Shown piece by piece: positions 52,307 through 61,287 of a DNA stretch of 64,000 nt (the first letter of the stretch is position 1; each line of letters begins with the position of its first letter). Location of the stretch: positions 124,001 through 188,000 of the forward strand of contig NZ_CP078091.1 of NCBI RefSeq assembly GCF_025917005.1, given 5' to 3'. The DNA is from Porphyrobacter sp. ULC335 (GTDB lineage: Bacteria; Pseudomonadota; Alphaproteobacteria; Sphingomonadales; Sphingomonadaceae). The notes below the pieces were generated by a model that saw only the letters and a program-made list of their open reading frames with translations, had not been told where the DNA came from and made no database searches. Position numbers and translations under genes: made by a program.

Positions 52307-53689
52307 GTGGGTTTTGTTTTTTACGACACCGAAACCACCGGAACAGATAGATTCTTCGATCAGATTCTTCAGTTCGCTGCCATCAAGACGGACGAGAATT
52401 TGAATGAACTTGATCGATTTGAGATACGCTGTCGCTTGCTTCCCCACATTGTCATGGCTCCAGGGGCGATGCTCGTTACGGGCGTAACGATCGAACAAGC
52501 TACCAATCCAAACCTGCCAACACACTATAACATGGTTCGGGCCATTCGAGAAAAGCTTCAGGAATGGTCTCCAGCGATATTCGTTGGCTACAACAGCATG
52601 GCATTTGATGAGGAACTGCTGCGCCAGGCGCAATACCAGACCTTGCACAATCCATACCTGACGCAGCGTCAAGGCAACGGCCGTGCGGACGCCATGATGC
52701 TTGTGAAGGCCATTTCGCAGTTCGAACCGGATTGTCTAACTGTTCCGGTAAAGCCAAACGGAAAACCCGTCTTCAAGCTCGACCAATTGGCTCCTGCAAA
52801 TGGCTTTGATCATAGTAACGCCCATGATGCCATGGCTGATGTCGAGGCCGTCATCCACCTTTGCCGAATCGCGGCAGATCATGCCGACTCTGAATGGTCC
52901 AACTTCGTCCGATTTTCACAGAAGGCCGCTACCGATGCTTTCCTGATGGAGGGCGAGCCCGTCTTATTGACTGAATTCTATAGTTTTGGTGGTCAGAAGC
53001 ATTACCCAATCATTAGAATCGGGGCAGATGCTGAGCAGCCAACGAAACACCTGTGCTACGATCTAAGCCATGACCCCAGCATATTCCGCTCGTTGTCTGA
53101 CGCCTCTCTCCTGAAATGTTTTTCTAGCCAGCCCAAGCCCCTTCGGAAGGTCAAGAGCAACGCAGCGCCATCGCTACGAAACCTAGATGAGGCGCCTGCA
53201 TGGTGTTTGAGTAACCTGACGGAAGCACAGCTCATTGACCGGGCCGAAAGTGTGGTTGCCGACGACGAACTCGTCGCTCGCCTAGTCGGGATCTATGAGC
53301 AATCAAAGATTGTCTATCCGGCCTCCGAGCATGTCGAGGAGCAAATCTACAGCGGCTTCCCGACGCCTGCCGATGAAGCCCTGATGGAAAGATTCCATGC
53401 AACGCCTTGGGCGGCACGTCACCAGCTGATTCCGCAGTTCGCTGATGAGCGCCTTTCTTTTCTGGCCGCCCGCCTAATCTATGTCGAGGATCCAAGCCAC
53501 TTGCCGGGTGAGCTTCGCCAAACCGTTCAGGCGCATATCCGTGGCCGCGTGCACTTTGCGGGCGAGTGCAAATGGGGGACCGTGGCAAAGGCCATTGCCG
53601 AATGCGATGAGAAGCTAATGACCGCTGCGGGCGAGCAGATTGAAATGCTGCAGCGATACAAGGCGCATTTGCAAATCGCATATCTTTGA
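52307..53689 (+). CDS. Exodeoxyribonuclease I-like DnaQ-family exonuclease
   Basis: A 460-residue protein from GTG 52307. The N-terminal DEDD exonuclease core has FVFYDTETTG (first DxE), GYNSMAFDEELLRQA (second D), and NAHDAMADVEAVIHL (HxAxxD). The C-terminal ~250 residues have the SbcB-like SH3/helical extension. ExoI degrades single-stranded DNA 3'-5'. A host sbcB normally lies elsewhere, so an island-borne copy next to XRE-ImmA suggests an accessory defence or repair role. Confidence 0.87.
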   Translation: MGFVFYDTETTGTDRFFDQILQFAAIKTDENLNELDRFEIRCRLLPHIVMAPGAMLVTGVTIEQATNPNLPTHYNMVRAIREKLQEWSPAIFVGYNSMAFDEELLRQAQYQTLHNPYLTQRQGNGRADAMMLVKAISQFEPDCLTVPVKPNGKPVFKLDQLAPANGFDHSNAHDAMADVEAVIHLCRIAADHADSEWSNFVRFSQKAATDAFLMEGEPVLLTEFYSFGGQKHYPIIRIGADAEQPTKHLCYDLSHDPSIFRSLSDASLLKCFSSQPKPLRKVKSNAAPSLRNLDEAPAWCLSNLTEAQLIDRAESVVADDELVARLVGIYEQSKIVYPASEHVEEQIYSGFPTPADEALMERFHATPWAARHQLIPQFADERLSFLAARLIYVEDPSHLPGELRQTVQAHIRGRVHFAGECKWGTVAKAIAECDEKLMTAAGEQIEMLQRYKAHLQIAYL

Positions 53690-53832
53690 AACACGAAGCG
53701 GTTGCTCACACTCAGTTCTTGTAAAGGTCTGATGAGCCAACTGATCGCGCGGGGAGCAACGGCGGTCCAACAATGAATTTCGGACTGTGAGTGGCAATGC
53801 GCCGGCGTGGTATTCTCGCGATTTCGCTTAGC

Positions 53833-54138
53833 TCAGATTGCTGGCTCTGGAACCCGGGTGACGTTGATTAACGCAGCTTCATGTTTCGCTTGAGCCAAGT
53901 CGTGTGCCGACTGCATGCGAAGCATGGTAGCCGCCGATATACCGAACGCCTTCTCAAACCGAATTGCCATGCCAGGCGTAAGCGCAGCCCGGCCATTCAA
54001 GACCCGACTTAGTGCGGGACGGGTCACCTTGAGATGCTCAGCCGCGCTCGATACCGTCATCCCATACGGCTTCACAATCTCCTCAAGCAGCCATGGCCCT
54101 GGGTGGATCGCAAAGCTCTCATGCAGCGTGATAGCCAT
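53833..54138 (-). CDS. higA: HigA antitoxin
   Basis: A 101-residue HigA of the Xre class. IHPGPWLLEEIVKPYGMTVS and AAEHLKVTRPALSRVLNGRAALTPGMA mark the HTH region. It overlaps the toxin gene by one base (TGATG), the toxin-first order typical of higBA. It should bind the upstream palindromes together with HigB. Confidence 0.93.
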   Translation of the reverse strand: MAITLHESFAIHPGPWLLEEIVKPYGMTVSSAAEHLKVTRPALSRVLNGRAALTPGMAIRFEKAFGISAATMLRMQSAHDLAQAKHEAALINVTRVPEPAI

Positions 54139-54419
54139 CAGTGATAGTCCTCCAGATCGAGGTCGGCGACCGTGGTGTCGTCGATCAATGTAAATGTCAG
54201 CCGCCAGTTTTTGGTGACCGTCATAGCGTAGTGCCCTTCGCGATCTCCGGTCAGGGCATGGAAGCCAAAGTTCGGTGGCACAGCCAGTTCCTCTACGCCT
54301 TCAGCCGCAGCTATATACGCGAGCATCCGCATCAGGCGGTCGGCTTCCATCAGGCCTTTCGGCTTCCCAGACTCTGCGAACTTGCGGAGAGCCTTGTGCC
54401 TGATACTGCCAATCTCCAT
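54138..54419 (-). CDS. higB: HigB toxin (RelE/ParE family)
   Basis: A 93-residue RelE-fold toxin, expected to be a ribosome-dependent mRNA endonuclease. It begins MEIGSIRHKALRKFAESGKP. ALTGDREGHYAMTVTKNWRLTFTL matches the HigB core, including the Arg/Lys/Tyr active-site region, and ADLDLEDYH is the family's usual end. The start at 54419 lies adjacent to the operators; a longer frame to 54539 would run through them. Confidence 0.92.
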   Translation of the reverse strand: MEIGSIRHKALRKFAESGKPKGLMEADRLMRMLAYIAAAEGVEELAVPPNFGFHALTGDREGHYAMTVTKNWRLTFTLIDDTTVADLDLEDYH

Positions 54420-54423
54420 AAGG

Positions 54424-54479
54424 GTGTAATGCCACGCGTTACACCTAGAGTCAATGCGAATGTAATGCGTCGGGTTACA
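54424..54479. promoter_or_regulatory. higBA operator palindromes
   Basis: Two dyads: arms GTGTAA/TTACAC spanning 54424-54444, and arms TGTAA/TTACA spanning 54461-54479, 36 bp centre to centre. A further half-site ATGTAAC follows at about 54488. They lie immediately upstream of higB, as expected for autorepression by HigA. Confidence 0.8.
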
Positions 54480-54573
54480 CCCGGTGATGTAACCGCTGCC
54501 TGATTTACGACGACCTCGGGCACTTGGCCCCACTATCAACGATGCGATCTAATGGCTACCATGGTCGGTCTGA

Positions 54574-55317
54574 TCAGTTGCCGACCATGACAGAGCAGCG
54601 AACCGGAGCGCCCGTCTTTTCGGCTTTCGTCTTGCATGCTGACAACGCCTCGCGGTTCTGCGTCTCAATTTGAGCGCCAAACTGCATCGCCTTCCAGCCT
54701 ACCGGGTCTTGCGACCGGATCAGCCGGACTCCTGCCTCCGCCACAGTAGGCGCATCGACCATTCTGGCCGCCATGCGCTCCGGCAACTGCCAGCTGTCGG
54801 GTAAGGCACGGGCAATAGTACCTGGCATAAACGACCATATCAAGGCCCCCGCCAGCGCGCCTGCGATTGCCGTCCGCAACACGATTGCGCGCTGATCGGC
54901 GGATGTGCGCACCGTGTTCGTGATGGCGCGAAGCTCCCGTGTCGCATATTGCAATTCGGTCCGGCTCTGAACAATCTGATCCTGGTCTGCGCGACGTGCC
55001 GATTGCGCCGCGACAGCAATACGATCGGCGACGGTTTCCGGGGTCAGCTGCATCGCCGGATGCGCTGTCATGGCCTTCAGGTATCCGCCGACTGCGCCAA
55101 GCTGTTTTGCCATCTCTTTCAGTGTAGGATCGTAATCAGGAATAACGATGTCAGCACGCTCAGCGGCGAGTTGCTGAACGGCTCGGCGCATCAGCGCCAT
55201 TTCTTCTTCGAGGCGTGTGAATGCGGCAGCAGCCGGATCAATATCTGCGTCCGTTGGCTGAGGAGCGGCCTTGGGTTCAATCGCAATTTCGATATGGTCA
55301 TGTTCGGTATTCGTCAT
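54574..55317 (-). CDS. DUF6118 family protein (mobilisation-associated)
   Basis: A 247-residue protein with an acidic N-terminus, a long coiled-coil (residues ~30-150, MALMRRAVQQLAAERADIVI), one TM helix (AIVLRTAIAGALAGALIWSF) and a small C-terminal domain with two Cys. This layout is that of DUF6118 proteins found next to TraA-type relaxase genes. It is 10 bp downstream of the relaxase gene and co-transcribed. Function is unknown; an inner-membrane tether for the relaxosome is one possibility. Confidence 0.83.
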   Translation of the reverse strand: MTNTEHDHIEIAIEPKAAPQPTDADIDPAAAAFTRLEEEMALMRRAVQQLAAERADIVIPDYDPTLKEMAKQLGAVGGYLKAMTAHPAMQLTPETVADRIAVAAQSARRADQDQIVQSRTELQYATRELRAITNTVRTSADQRAIVLRTAIAGALAGALIWSFMPGTIARALPDSWQLPERMAARMVDAPTVAEAGVRLIRSQDPVGWKAMQFGAQIETQNREALSACKTKAEKTGAPVRCSVMVGN

Positions 55318-55327
55318 TGTGCTTCTC

Positions 55328-58222
55328 CTAAATTTCCATGCCGAGAGTGCGGCTGCGTTTCATGGTCAGTGAGGCGGTAAGGTCGCGGGTCAGATTGCAA
55401 CCCGGATCCATGCTGATCCCAAGCTCGCGGCTGCGACCCCGCAGCAGCGATTCCATTTGCGGATCGCGTTCGAGGCTCTTCGCCATGCCGGCCATCTGGC
55501 GGGAGACGTTGCTAGCGTCGGCTCCATTGCCCTCACGCAGAAGCGCATCGCGCGCCCTGCTAAGGCGCTGCCAGTCACTGACGAAGCGGTTGGCGCGCTG
55601 GGCAGGATCGGTACGGATTTCAGCTTCGAGCTGCATTTCGCGGATTGCGGTTTGTGTTCGGCCAGCGGCAGCCTCGCGCATCAGTTCAGGCTGACGTTTC
55701 AAAGCGCTGGAAAGATCGGCTGCAGCATCCGGACGGATCACGTCGAGTGCTCGCCCTGCCTTCTCCAGGGCGTCGCACTGGTGCGGAAGCACAGGCAAGC
55801 CTCGCTGACGCATCTCGGCAATGTCGACGGCGGCGCGCGCATAACGTTCGACGGCGCGCCTTTGATCGGGCGCTCCGATCTCGTTGTTCACTGCCGCGGA
55901 AGGCTGGCGCGTCGGTGGGCGGAAATTGGCGAAGATCGAACGTGCCTTCTCGGGCACCTTGCGAACGACCTCGGCGACGCGTTCGCGGAACGTGATCCCG
56001 CGCCGTTCGGCGAAGGTCTGCGCCGCATCGGTGTGCGCGTAATCAGAGGCCATGTCCTTGCCGCGCTCGCGGCTGAGCGTGCGGACCAGTTTCCCCTGAT
56101 CAGCAAAGTCATCCTGACCGTAATGCAGCGCAACGCTGTCACGGTGGCGCGACATCGCCACATAGGCCCCGTGACTATCCATGCCCGGCGACGCCAGCAC
56201 ATGCGCCCGGTCCACGGTCATGCCCTGCGCCTTGTGGATCGTGGCAGCGTAACCGTGATCGACATGCGAATAGTCCTTGAGGTCGAAAGCAAGGCTGCGC
56301 CCGTCATCGACCCGTACGGTCATGCGCTGCGGCGTCACATGTTCAACCGTGCCGAGCGTGCCGTTCTTGACCCCAAGCTCGCGGTCATTGCGCAGGAACA
56401 TGATGCGGTCACCGCTGGCAAACTGCCGCTGGCCGCGCTCAGTACTGATGGCCACATCATCCCCAAGCTCGGCCGCATCGCGCAGCCGCTCTCGCGCCGC
56501 TTCATTGAGTGCGCGCACCTCATCATTGGTGTGCGTGAGGATGATCTGCTTATCGCTGAGGCTAGCCTGCCGCTCGCGGTCCCAACGCTCGATCAGTTCG
56601 CCGCGCGCCGCATCGCGCGTGTCGGCGGCATGCACCATTCCTCGCTCGTCATATGCGGCGATCGCAAGTCCCGTGCGCCCCGTGGCAAGCTGCCGGGTCG
56701 CATCGCGCTGCCAGTCCTCGCGCTGCCGCCGCACCTCGGTGATCTCGACCCCGCCGTGGCGCTCGTGAATGGCGCGGAACGCCGCGCCCGCTTCGATCGC
56801 CTGGAGCTGCTGGGGATCGCCGACCAGCACGACCTTTGCGCCAGCACCGGCGGCATGGGCAAGCACGCGCTCCATCTGGCGCGTGCCGACCATGCCGGCC
56901 TCGTCGATCACCAGCACATCACGCGAAGTGAGCAATTCGCGGCCTTCGCTCCACTGATGTTCCAAGCTGGCGATCGTCCGCGAGGCAATGCCTGAACCGT
57001 TCTCCAGCCCTTCAGCTGCAATGCCCGACAGCGCCGCGCCGCGCACATTGTAGCCCGCGCTCTCCCAGGCCTCGTGTGCAACTCCGAGCATCGCGCTCTT
57101 GCCAGTCCCGGCATAGCCGACCACCACGCTGAGGCCGCGCTCGCCGGTCACATGCTCGAACGCGGCGCGCTGCTCGCCGGTGAGGACCAAACCCCGCTCT
57201 GCGCCACGTACGAGCGCCATGTCGCGGCCACGCTCATTGACCGCATGCTGCCTGCGCTCAGCCATCAGCTCCGACGCACGCTGCAAGCGCTGCTCGGTGT
57301 CGATCATCTGGCGCGAGGTGAACCGCTCCTCGCCGCGTCCGTCCTTGCCTAACGCGACCAAGTCGGGCGCGTTGCGCACCGCACTCATCACCGCATCGAA
57401 CTGATCCTTGCCGTCGCTGTGACGGTGAACAAAGCGCGCAAGATCGCGGGTTGTGAAGGTGGCCTGCTGGTGCGTGATCGCATCGAGCGCGATGGTCGGA
57501 TCGGCAATGATCCGTGCGCCATTGCGCTCGGCAATCGCGCGGTGTTCCTCGATGCGTTCCGCCTCAAGCCCGCGCCCCTCCATCCGCGAGGCGGCAGGGC
57601 CGATCTTGTCCTGTGGCTCCAAGCCAATGCCCTGCGCTTCCAGACTGCGGTGATCGATGCGCGCATCAATATCGAGCTCCGCCAGCCGCTGGTTGACGTG
57701 CTCTGCCCAACGCTCGCGCCAGTGCTCGACCAGTTCGGTGCGGTTCCAGTCGCGCACCTTTGCACCGAAGCCATCAGCATTAACCTCGCGCATCGTCAGC
57801 ATGACATGCGCGTGCGGCTTGGCCAGGCCATCGGCCCCGATGTCCCAGTGCACATTGAGATCGGCAATCATGCCCCGATCGACGAACTCACGTTCGACAA
57901 AATCACGGGCGAGGGCGATGCCCTGTTCCTGATTCAGCTCTCTGGGGATCGCAAACTCGACCTCGCGCGACAGCTGCGCGTCCTTGCGTTTCTCGGATGC
58001 CTCGACCGCGTTCCACAATTGCTCGCGGTCCGACAGATGCTCGGGCGCCCCTTCGGGTAGCAGCACCTCCGAATGAACCACACCGCCCTTGTTGGTGAAG
58101 TCGTGGTCGCGATCGATCCGCTCGTCATGTAGCCGGCCGGCGCAGCGATAGGCAGCCGCCGCCACAGCGCTGCGCCCGGCCGAGCGGCTGATGACCTTCA
58201 CGGAGAGATGGTAGATTGCCAT
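55328..58222 (-). CDS. traA: TraA/MobA-type conjugative relaxase with helicase domain
   Basis: A 964-residue MOBQ-type relaxase-helicase. N-terminal MobA/MobL domain: YHLSVKVISRSAGRSAVAAA and YRCAG (catalytic Tyr candidates), and PHAHVMLTMRE for the HUH metal site. A RecD/TraA helicase follows (Walker A VGYAGTGKSAML at ~367, VLIDEAGMV, GDPQQLQAIE, YAATIHKAQGMTVDRAHVL). The C-terminus is helical. The start at 58222 gives the family N-terminus MAIYHLSVKV. An oriT lies just upstream. Confidence 0.95.
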   Translation of the reverse strand: MAIYHLSVKVISRSAGRSAVAAAAYRCAGRLHDERIDRDHDFTNKGGVVHSEVLLPEGAPEHLSDREQLWNAVEASEKRKDAQLSREVEFAIPRELNQEQGIALARDFVEREFVDRGMIADLNVHWDIGADGLAKPHAHVMLTMREVNADGFGAKVRDWNRTELVEHWRERWAEHVNQRLAELDIDARIDHRSLEAQGIGLEPQDKIGPAASRMEGRGLEAERIEEHRAIAERNGARIIADPTIALDAITHQQATFTTRDLARFVHRHSDGKDQFDAVMSAVRNAPDLVALGKDGRGEERFTSRQMIDTEQRLQRASELMAERRQHAVNERGRDMALVRGAERGLVLTGEQRAAFEHVTGERGLSVVVGYAGTGKSAMLGVAHEAWESAGYNVRGAALSGIAAEGLENGSGIASRTIASLEHQWSEGRELLTSRDVLVIDEAGMVGTRQMERVLAHAAGAGAKVVLVGDPQQLQAIEAGAAFRAIHERHGGVEITEVRRQREDWQRDATRQLATGRTGLAIAAYDERGMVHAADTRDAARGELIERWDRERQASLSDKQIILTHTNDEVRALNEAARERLRDAAELGDDVAISTERGQRQFASGDRIMFLRNDRELGVKNGTLGTVEHVTPQRMTVRVDDGRSLAFDLKDYSHVDHGYAATIHKAQGMTVDRAHVLASPGMDSHGAYVAMSRHRDSVALHYGQDDFADQGKLVRTLSRERGKDMASDYAHTDAAQTFAERRGITFRERVAEVVRKVPEKARSIFANFRPPTRQPSAAVNNEIGAPDQRRAVERYARAAVDIAEMRQRGLPVLPHQCDALEKAGRALDVIRPDAAADLSSALKRQPELMREAAAGRTQTAIREMQLEAEIRTDPAQRANRFVSDWQRLSRARDALLREGNGADASNVSRQMAGMAKSLERDPQMESLLRGRSRELGISMDPGCNLTRDLTASLTMKRSRTLGMEI

Positions 58223-58251
58223 AGCGGCAATCCAGTTACACCGCACAAGCC

Positions 58252-58279
58252 ACGTCGGCACGACGTATAAGCGCGCCCT
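58252..58279 (-). other. Predicted origin of transfer (oriT)
   Basis: The perfect inverted repeat ACGTCG-GCA-CGACGT (58252-58266) is followed after one base by TAAGCGCGCCCT (58268-58279). RSF1010 has the same architecture, an inverted repeat then the nick core TAAGTGCGCCCT; only one core base differs. Ti plasmids carry a similar ACGTATAA..GCGCCCT sequence between traA and traC, where this one also lies. The nick would be expected between G and C in GCG/CCCT. Confidence 0.8.
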
Positions 58280-58391
58280 CACATGATAAAATCCTGTTCG
58301 GGACTACCCGGTCTCAATCGGTCCCGACGACCCTAAAGCCCTGAGGGCGTTCACGATCTACAATCAGCGCATCACCCCGAAACGGAGAACC

Positions 58392-58700
58392 ATGATGCGC
58401 AAACCAAGAGACATCGATGCCGAGCTCAAGGCGCTCGCCGAGAAGACCAAGCAGCTCAAGGAACGCCGTGTGCTGCAGCTCGGCGAGCTGGTAATCGCCA
58501 CCGGTGCCGACATCATCGACGCCGAGACCCTGGCCGGTGCACTGCTGGTCATCGCCGAGACCACGGATCCCGCCAAGAAGGAGAGCTGGCGCAAACGCGG
58601 CGCTGCGTTCTTTCAAGGCAAGAGCAGTAACGCTGGCAAAGGAGCTCAAGGCCAGCCGGACAGCACTCGCACGCCTGACAGCAACGCGGCACCGGCTTGA
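58392..58700 (+). CDS. TraC-like conjugal transfer protein
   Basis: A 102-residue protein with coiled-coil-like helix IDAELKALAEKTKQLKERRV and LQLGELVIATGADIIDAETLAG, the core of TraC/TraD-type relaxosome accessories. Divergent from traA with the oriT between, as in Ti plasmids. The C-terminal 25 residues (GKGAQGQPDSTRTPDSN) look degenerate, so a late frameshift is possible. Confidence 0.75.
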   Translation: MMRKPRDIDAELKALAEKTKQLKERRVLQLGELVIATGADIIDAETLAGALLVIAETTDPAKKESWRKRGAAFFQGKSSNAGKGAQGQPDSTRTPDSNAAPA

Positions 58701-58722
58701 GGCCCGCAAGGCCCGCACCGAC

Positions 58723-58944
58723 ATGCGCGACTGGCAGATCAAGCGACGGACACGCACCAAACAGCTGATCGAACTCGGTGGGCTGGTCCAGAAGGCCGGG
58801 CTGATCGAACTCACCGATGATGATCTCCCTGTGCTGCTGGGCGCGTTCCTCGCCATTGCTGCCAAATTGCAGGGCGAGGAACGCGAGCAGGCATTGGCGC
58901 TGTGGCGACGCCGCGGCAAACGCGCCTTTGAACAAACAGAGTAA
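58723..58944 (+). CDS. TraD-like conjugal transfer protein
   Basis: A ~73-residue protein: MRDWQIKRRTRTKQLIELGG followed by LVQKAGLIELTDDDLPVLLGAF matches TraD of Ti-type systems. The ATG at 58723 is chosen; coding-like sequence (ELKASRTALARLTATRHRLEA) continues upstream in frame to ~58,624 and may start at a CTG. It overlaps no other gene in frame. Confidence 0.75.
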   Translation: MRDWQIKRRTRTKQLIELGGLVQKAGLIELTDDDLPVLLGAFLAIAAKLQGEEREQALALWRRRGKRAFEQTE

Positions 58945-58990
58945 GAACAAAGGTGCGAGCCGACTCCGGCTTTGCTACACTCATCTGACC

Positions 58991-59932
58991 ATGCGCACCG
59001 ACCTTGATCATCTGCCCCCGCAAAAGCAGCGCGAGCTGGAGCGCGTGGTGCAGCTGATCTTCGAGGAGTTCGACGACGCCTTCGCGCTCGCCAAACACGA
59101 ATGGAAGAAGGCCGGACGCATCCTCAAGGTGATCCTCTACGGGAGCTATGCGCGCGGCACCTGGGTTGATGAGCCCCACACCGCCAAGGGTTACCAGTCC
59201 GACTTCGATCTCCTGATCATCGTCAGCGACAAGCGGCTCACTGACCGGGTGAAGTACTGGGCCAAGCTCGATGAGCGGCTGATGCGCGAGTACGGTCTCA
59301 CCGGCACCCTGCGCACGCCGGTCAACTTCATCGTCCACACCTTGCAGGAGGTGAACGACGGGCTCGCGCATGGTCGCTACTTCTTCATGGACGTGAAAGC
59401 CGAGGGGATCGCGGTCTACCAGTGTGATGACACGGAGCTGCACACGCCCAAGCCCAAGACGCCGACACAGGCGCTCGCGATGGCGCAGGAGTACTTTGTA
59501 GAATGGATGACGGCGGCCCAAGGTCGAGCGAAGCTTGCAAGGTATGCCGTTAATGAGGGCATGAACAAGCACGCGGCATTCGAATACCATCAGGCCACCG
59601 AAGGCCTCTATCACTGCGTGCTACTAGTGATGACCTTCTACACCCCTCATGTTCATAATCTCGCGTTCCTGCGCACCCAGGCTGAGCGGATTGATCCTCG
59701 CCTCACCTATGTCTGGCCGCGCGAGCTAAAGAAGGATCGCGCACGGTTCGAGAAGCTCAAGGACGCCTACGTCAAGGCCCGCTACTCGAAGCACTATCGC
59801 GTGACCAAGGAAGAGCTCGAATGGCTCGGCGCACAGGTCGAGGAACTCGGTCGCGTCGTGCACGAGGTCTGTTCAGAGCGGATCGAGAAGCTCAAGGCTG
59901 AGGCGAAGGCGAAGCCTGACAAGGTTCGTTGA
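58991..59932 (+). CDS. Nucleotidyltransferase-HEPN fusion protein
   Basis: A 313-residue protein. An N-terminal MNT-type nucleotidyltransferase has VILYGSYARGTWV followed by DFDLLIIV (GS...DxD, about residues 52-80). A HEPN domain follows (~150-270). The C-terminal part is Lys/Glu-rich with a coiled coil. Separate MNT and HEPN proteins form toxin-antitoxin pairs, so a single chain could be self-restraining. The HEPN RNase motif Rx4-6H is not clear, only RYSKH. Adjacent to the mobilisation genes. Confidence 0.85.
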   Translation: MRTDLDHLPPQKQRELERVVQLIFEEFDDAFALAKHEWKKAGRILKVILYGSYARGTWVDEPHTAKGYQSDFDLLIIVSDKRLTDRVKYWAKLDERLMREYGLTGTLRTPVNFIVHTLQEVNDGLAHGRYFFMDVKAEGIAVYQCDDTELHTPKPKTPTQALAMAQEYFVEWMTAAQGRAKLARYAVNEGMNKHAAFEYHQATEGLYHCVLLVMTFYTPHVHNLAFLRTQAERIDPRLTYVWPRELKKDRARFEKLKDAYVKARYSKHYRVTKEELEWLGAQVEELGRVVHEVCSERIEKLKAEAKAKPDKVR

Positions 59933-59974
59933 TCGAACCTCGCAGGGCTAAACTCGCCAGCCCCAAATTTCGCC

Positions 59975-60682
59975 TTATCGAACAATCGCCCGGCGATATC
60001 CTGCAGCCTGGGCCTCAGCCTCTGTGCAGAAATAGGCCTCCGCGCGGGTCACGTCGTAGTAGGGCATGCCCGGCAAGTGATAGATCCACTCACCGCGCCG
60101 GGAATGATTGCCCTTGATCAGGCACTGGCCATTGCCTTCGTAGCGGTGTGCGCGCCCCGCAGGTCGCAACGAGGCTTGCGCCGTTCGCGGCTGCGGGTCG
60201 GCCTGCTGGCTCGCCCGGTAATCTTCCGGCATCTGGAAGTCCCATTGCCAGATGCCGGCACGTGCAGCGCGCGCGCGCATCTCGGCGGCAACATAGTCAT
60301 CGCCATATCGCCGAAACGCTGTGGCCCAGCCCGCTTCCACGAGTGCTTCGCCGATATCCACGCCGGATATCTGGCAGGTTGCCACGATCCGGCCATAGGT
60401 GTCCGTATCGCGCGGCTGACAGGCCAGAACTGAGTTTCCGATCAGTCCAGCAAGTACGTCCTTCGCCATCGCACCGCACGCGACCTCCGAGCCATTGCTG
60501 TAACAAGCTTGCGAGAATTCCGGGGCATCGACGCCGAACAGGCGAACCTCGGTTCCAGCGACACGCAAGGAGTCGCCATCAATGACTTCGGCAGGGCCTT
60601 CAATAACCTGCGCTGCGGCAAAGGACGGTGCACCCAGCGCTGCAAGCGCGGCGAGGATGTAGCGAATGTGTGTTCTCGGCAT
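59975..60682 (-). CDS. Exported staphylococcal-nuclease family protein
   Basis: A 235-residue protein with signal peptide (cleavage after SFAAA). The SNase domain (~25-150) includes EVIDGDSLRVAGTEVRLFGV, DAPEFSQAC and ACGAMAKDVLAG, with Arg and Glu of the active site in YGRIVATC and GEALVEAGWA. The C-terminal domain NGQCLIKGNHSRRGEWIYHL, with FCTEAEAQAAGYRRA, is a common extension in alphaproteobacterial homologues. It converges on the NTase-HEPN gene. Confidence 0.88.
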   Translation of the reverse strand: MPRTHIRYILAALAALGAPSFAAAQVIEGPAEVIDGDSLRVAGTEVRLFGVDAPEFSQACYSNGSEVACGAMAKDVLAGLIGNSVLACQPRDTDTYGRIVATCQISGVDIGEALVEAGWATAFRRYGDDYVAAEMRARAARAGIWQWDFQMPEDYRASQQADPQPRTAQASLRPAGRAHRYEGNGQCLIKGNHSRRGEWIYHLPGMPYYDVTRAEAYFCTEAEAQAAGYRRAIVR

Positions 60683-60905
60683 TGCGGATTTCCGGGTAAC
60701 GATGCAGCGCGGCCTTATGGCGGGCCGGTTTACGATCTCGCGATTTTGCCAAGTGAGGCTTAACATTCCGGCCAATCCGTAAACTTTCGATATGCAAAGG
60801 ATCCGCCCCGTCGCTTTGCACGTTCTTGTGACGTGCAAAGGAATCCTGCTTTTCTTCACATGTCGCATGATGCGCGGGGAGGCGTCACTGGCACATGCCC
60901 TTATG

Positions 60906-61017
60906 TCCCGTTCGGGAAATTTTCCGGAATCTCGTCGGGTCGGATGGCAAAATATCCCGTTCGGGAAATTTGACTTGCTTTTGAGCTAATCCGCGCGTAT
61001 CTTTCCCGATCGGGAAA
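60906..61017. promoter_or_regulatory. Three hipBA operator palindromes
   Basis: TCCCGTTCGGGA at 60906-60917 and 60955-60966, and TTTCCCGATCGGGAAA at 61002-61017, the last ending 12 bp before hipB. Spacing is about 49 and 48 bp. They occupy the spacer between the nuclease gene and hipB (60,683-61,029), which otherwise has no gene. HipB dimers are expected to bind them cooperatively. Confidence 0.82.
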
Positions 61018-61029
61018 GGACGTGTTCAC

Positions 61030-61287
61030 GTGCTCACTGTCACCACCATTGGCGCCATCATTCGCGACGAGCGCAAGGCGCTCGGCCTGCGGCAGGACGA
61101 GCTCGCGGCAGCGAGCGGCGTGGGCCTGCGGTTTCTGGTCGAGCTGGAGCGGGGCAAGCCCACCGTGCAGATGGGCAAGGTTCTCGATGTCCTCGCTGCC
61201 CTCGGATGCGATTTGCAAATCCTCGGCCCTGCCGGCGATGCCATTGTTCCGCAACCACCGGCATCTGTCAGGAGTTCAGGCGAATGA
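61030..61287 (+). CDS. hipB: HipB antitoxin/repressor
   Basis: An 85-residue XRE protein from GTG 61030. The HTH DERKALGLRQDELAAASGVG and RFLVELERGKPTVQMGKVLD with the strand CDLQIL is the HipB pattern. It overlaps hipA by 4 bp and is preceded by three palindromes. Confidence 0.93.
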   Translation: MLTVTTIGAIIRDERKALGLRQDELAAASGVGLRFLVELERGKPTVQMGKVLDVLAALGCDLQILGPAGDAIVPQPPASVRSSGE

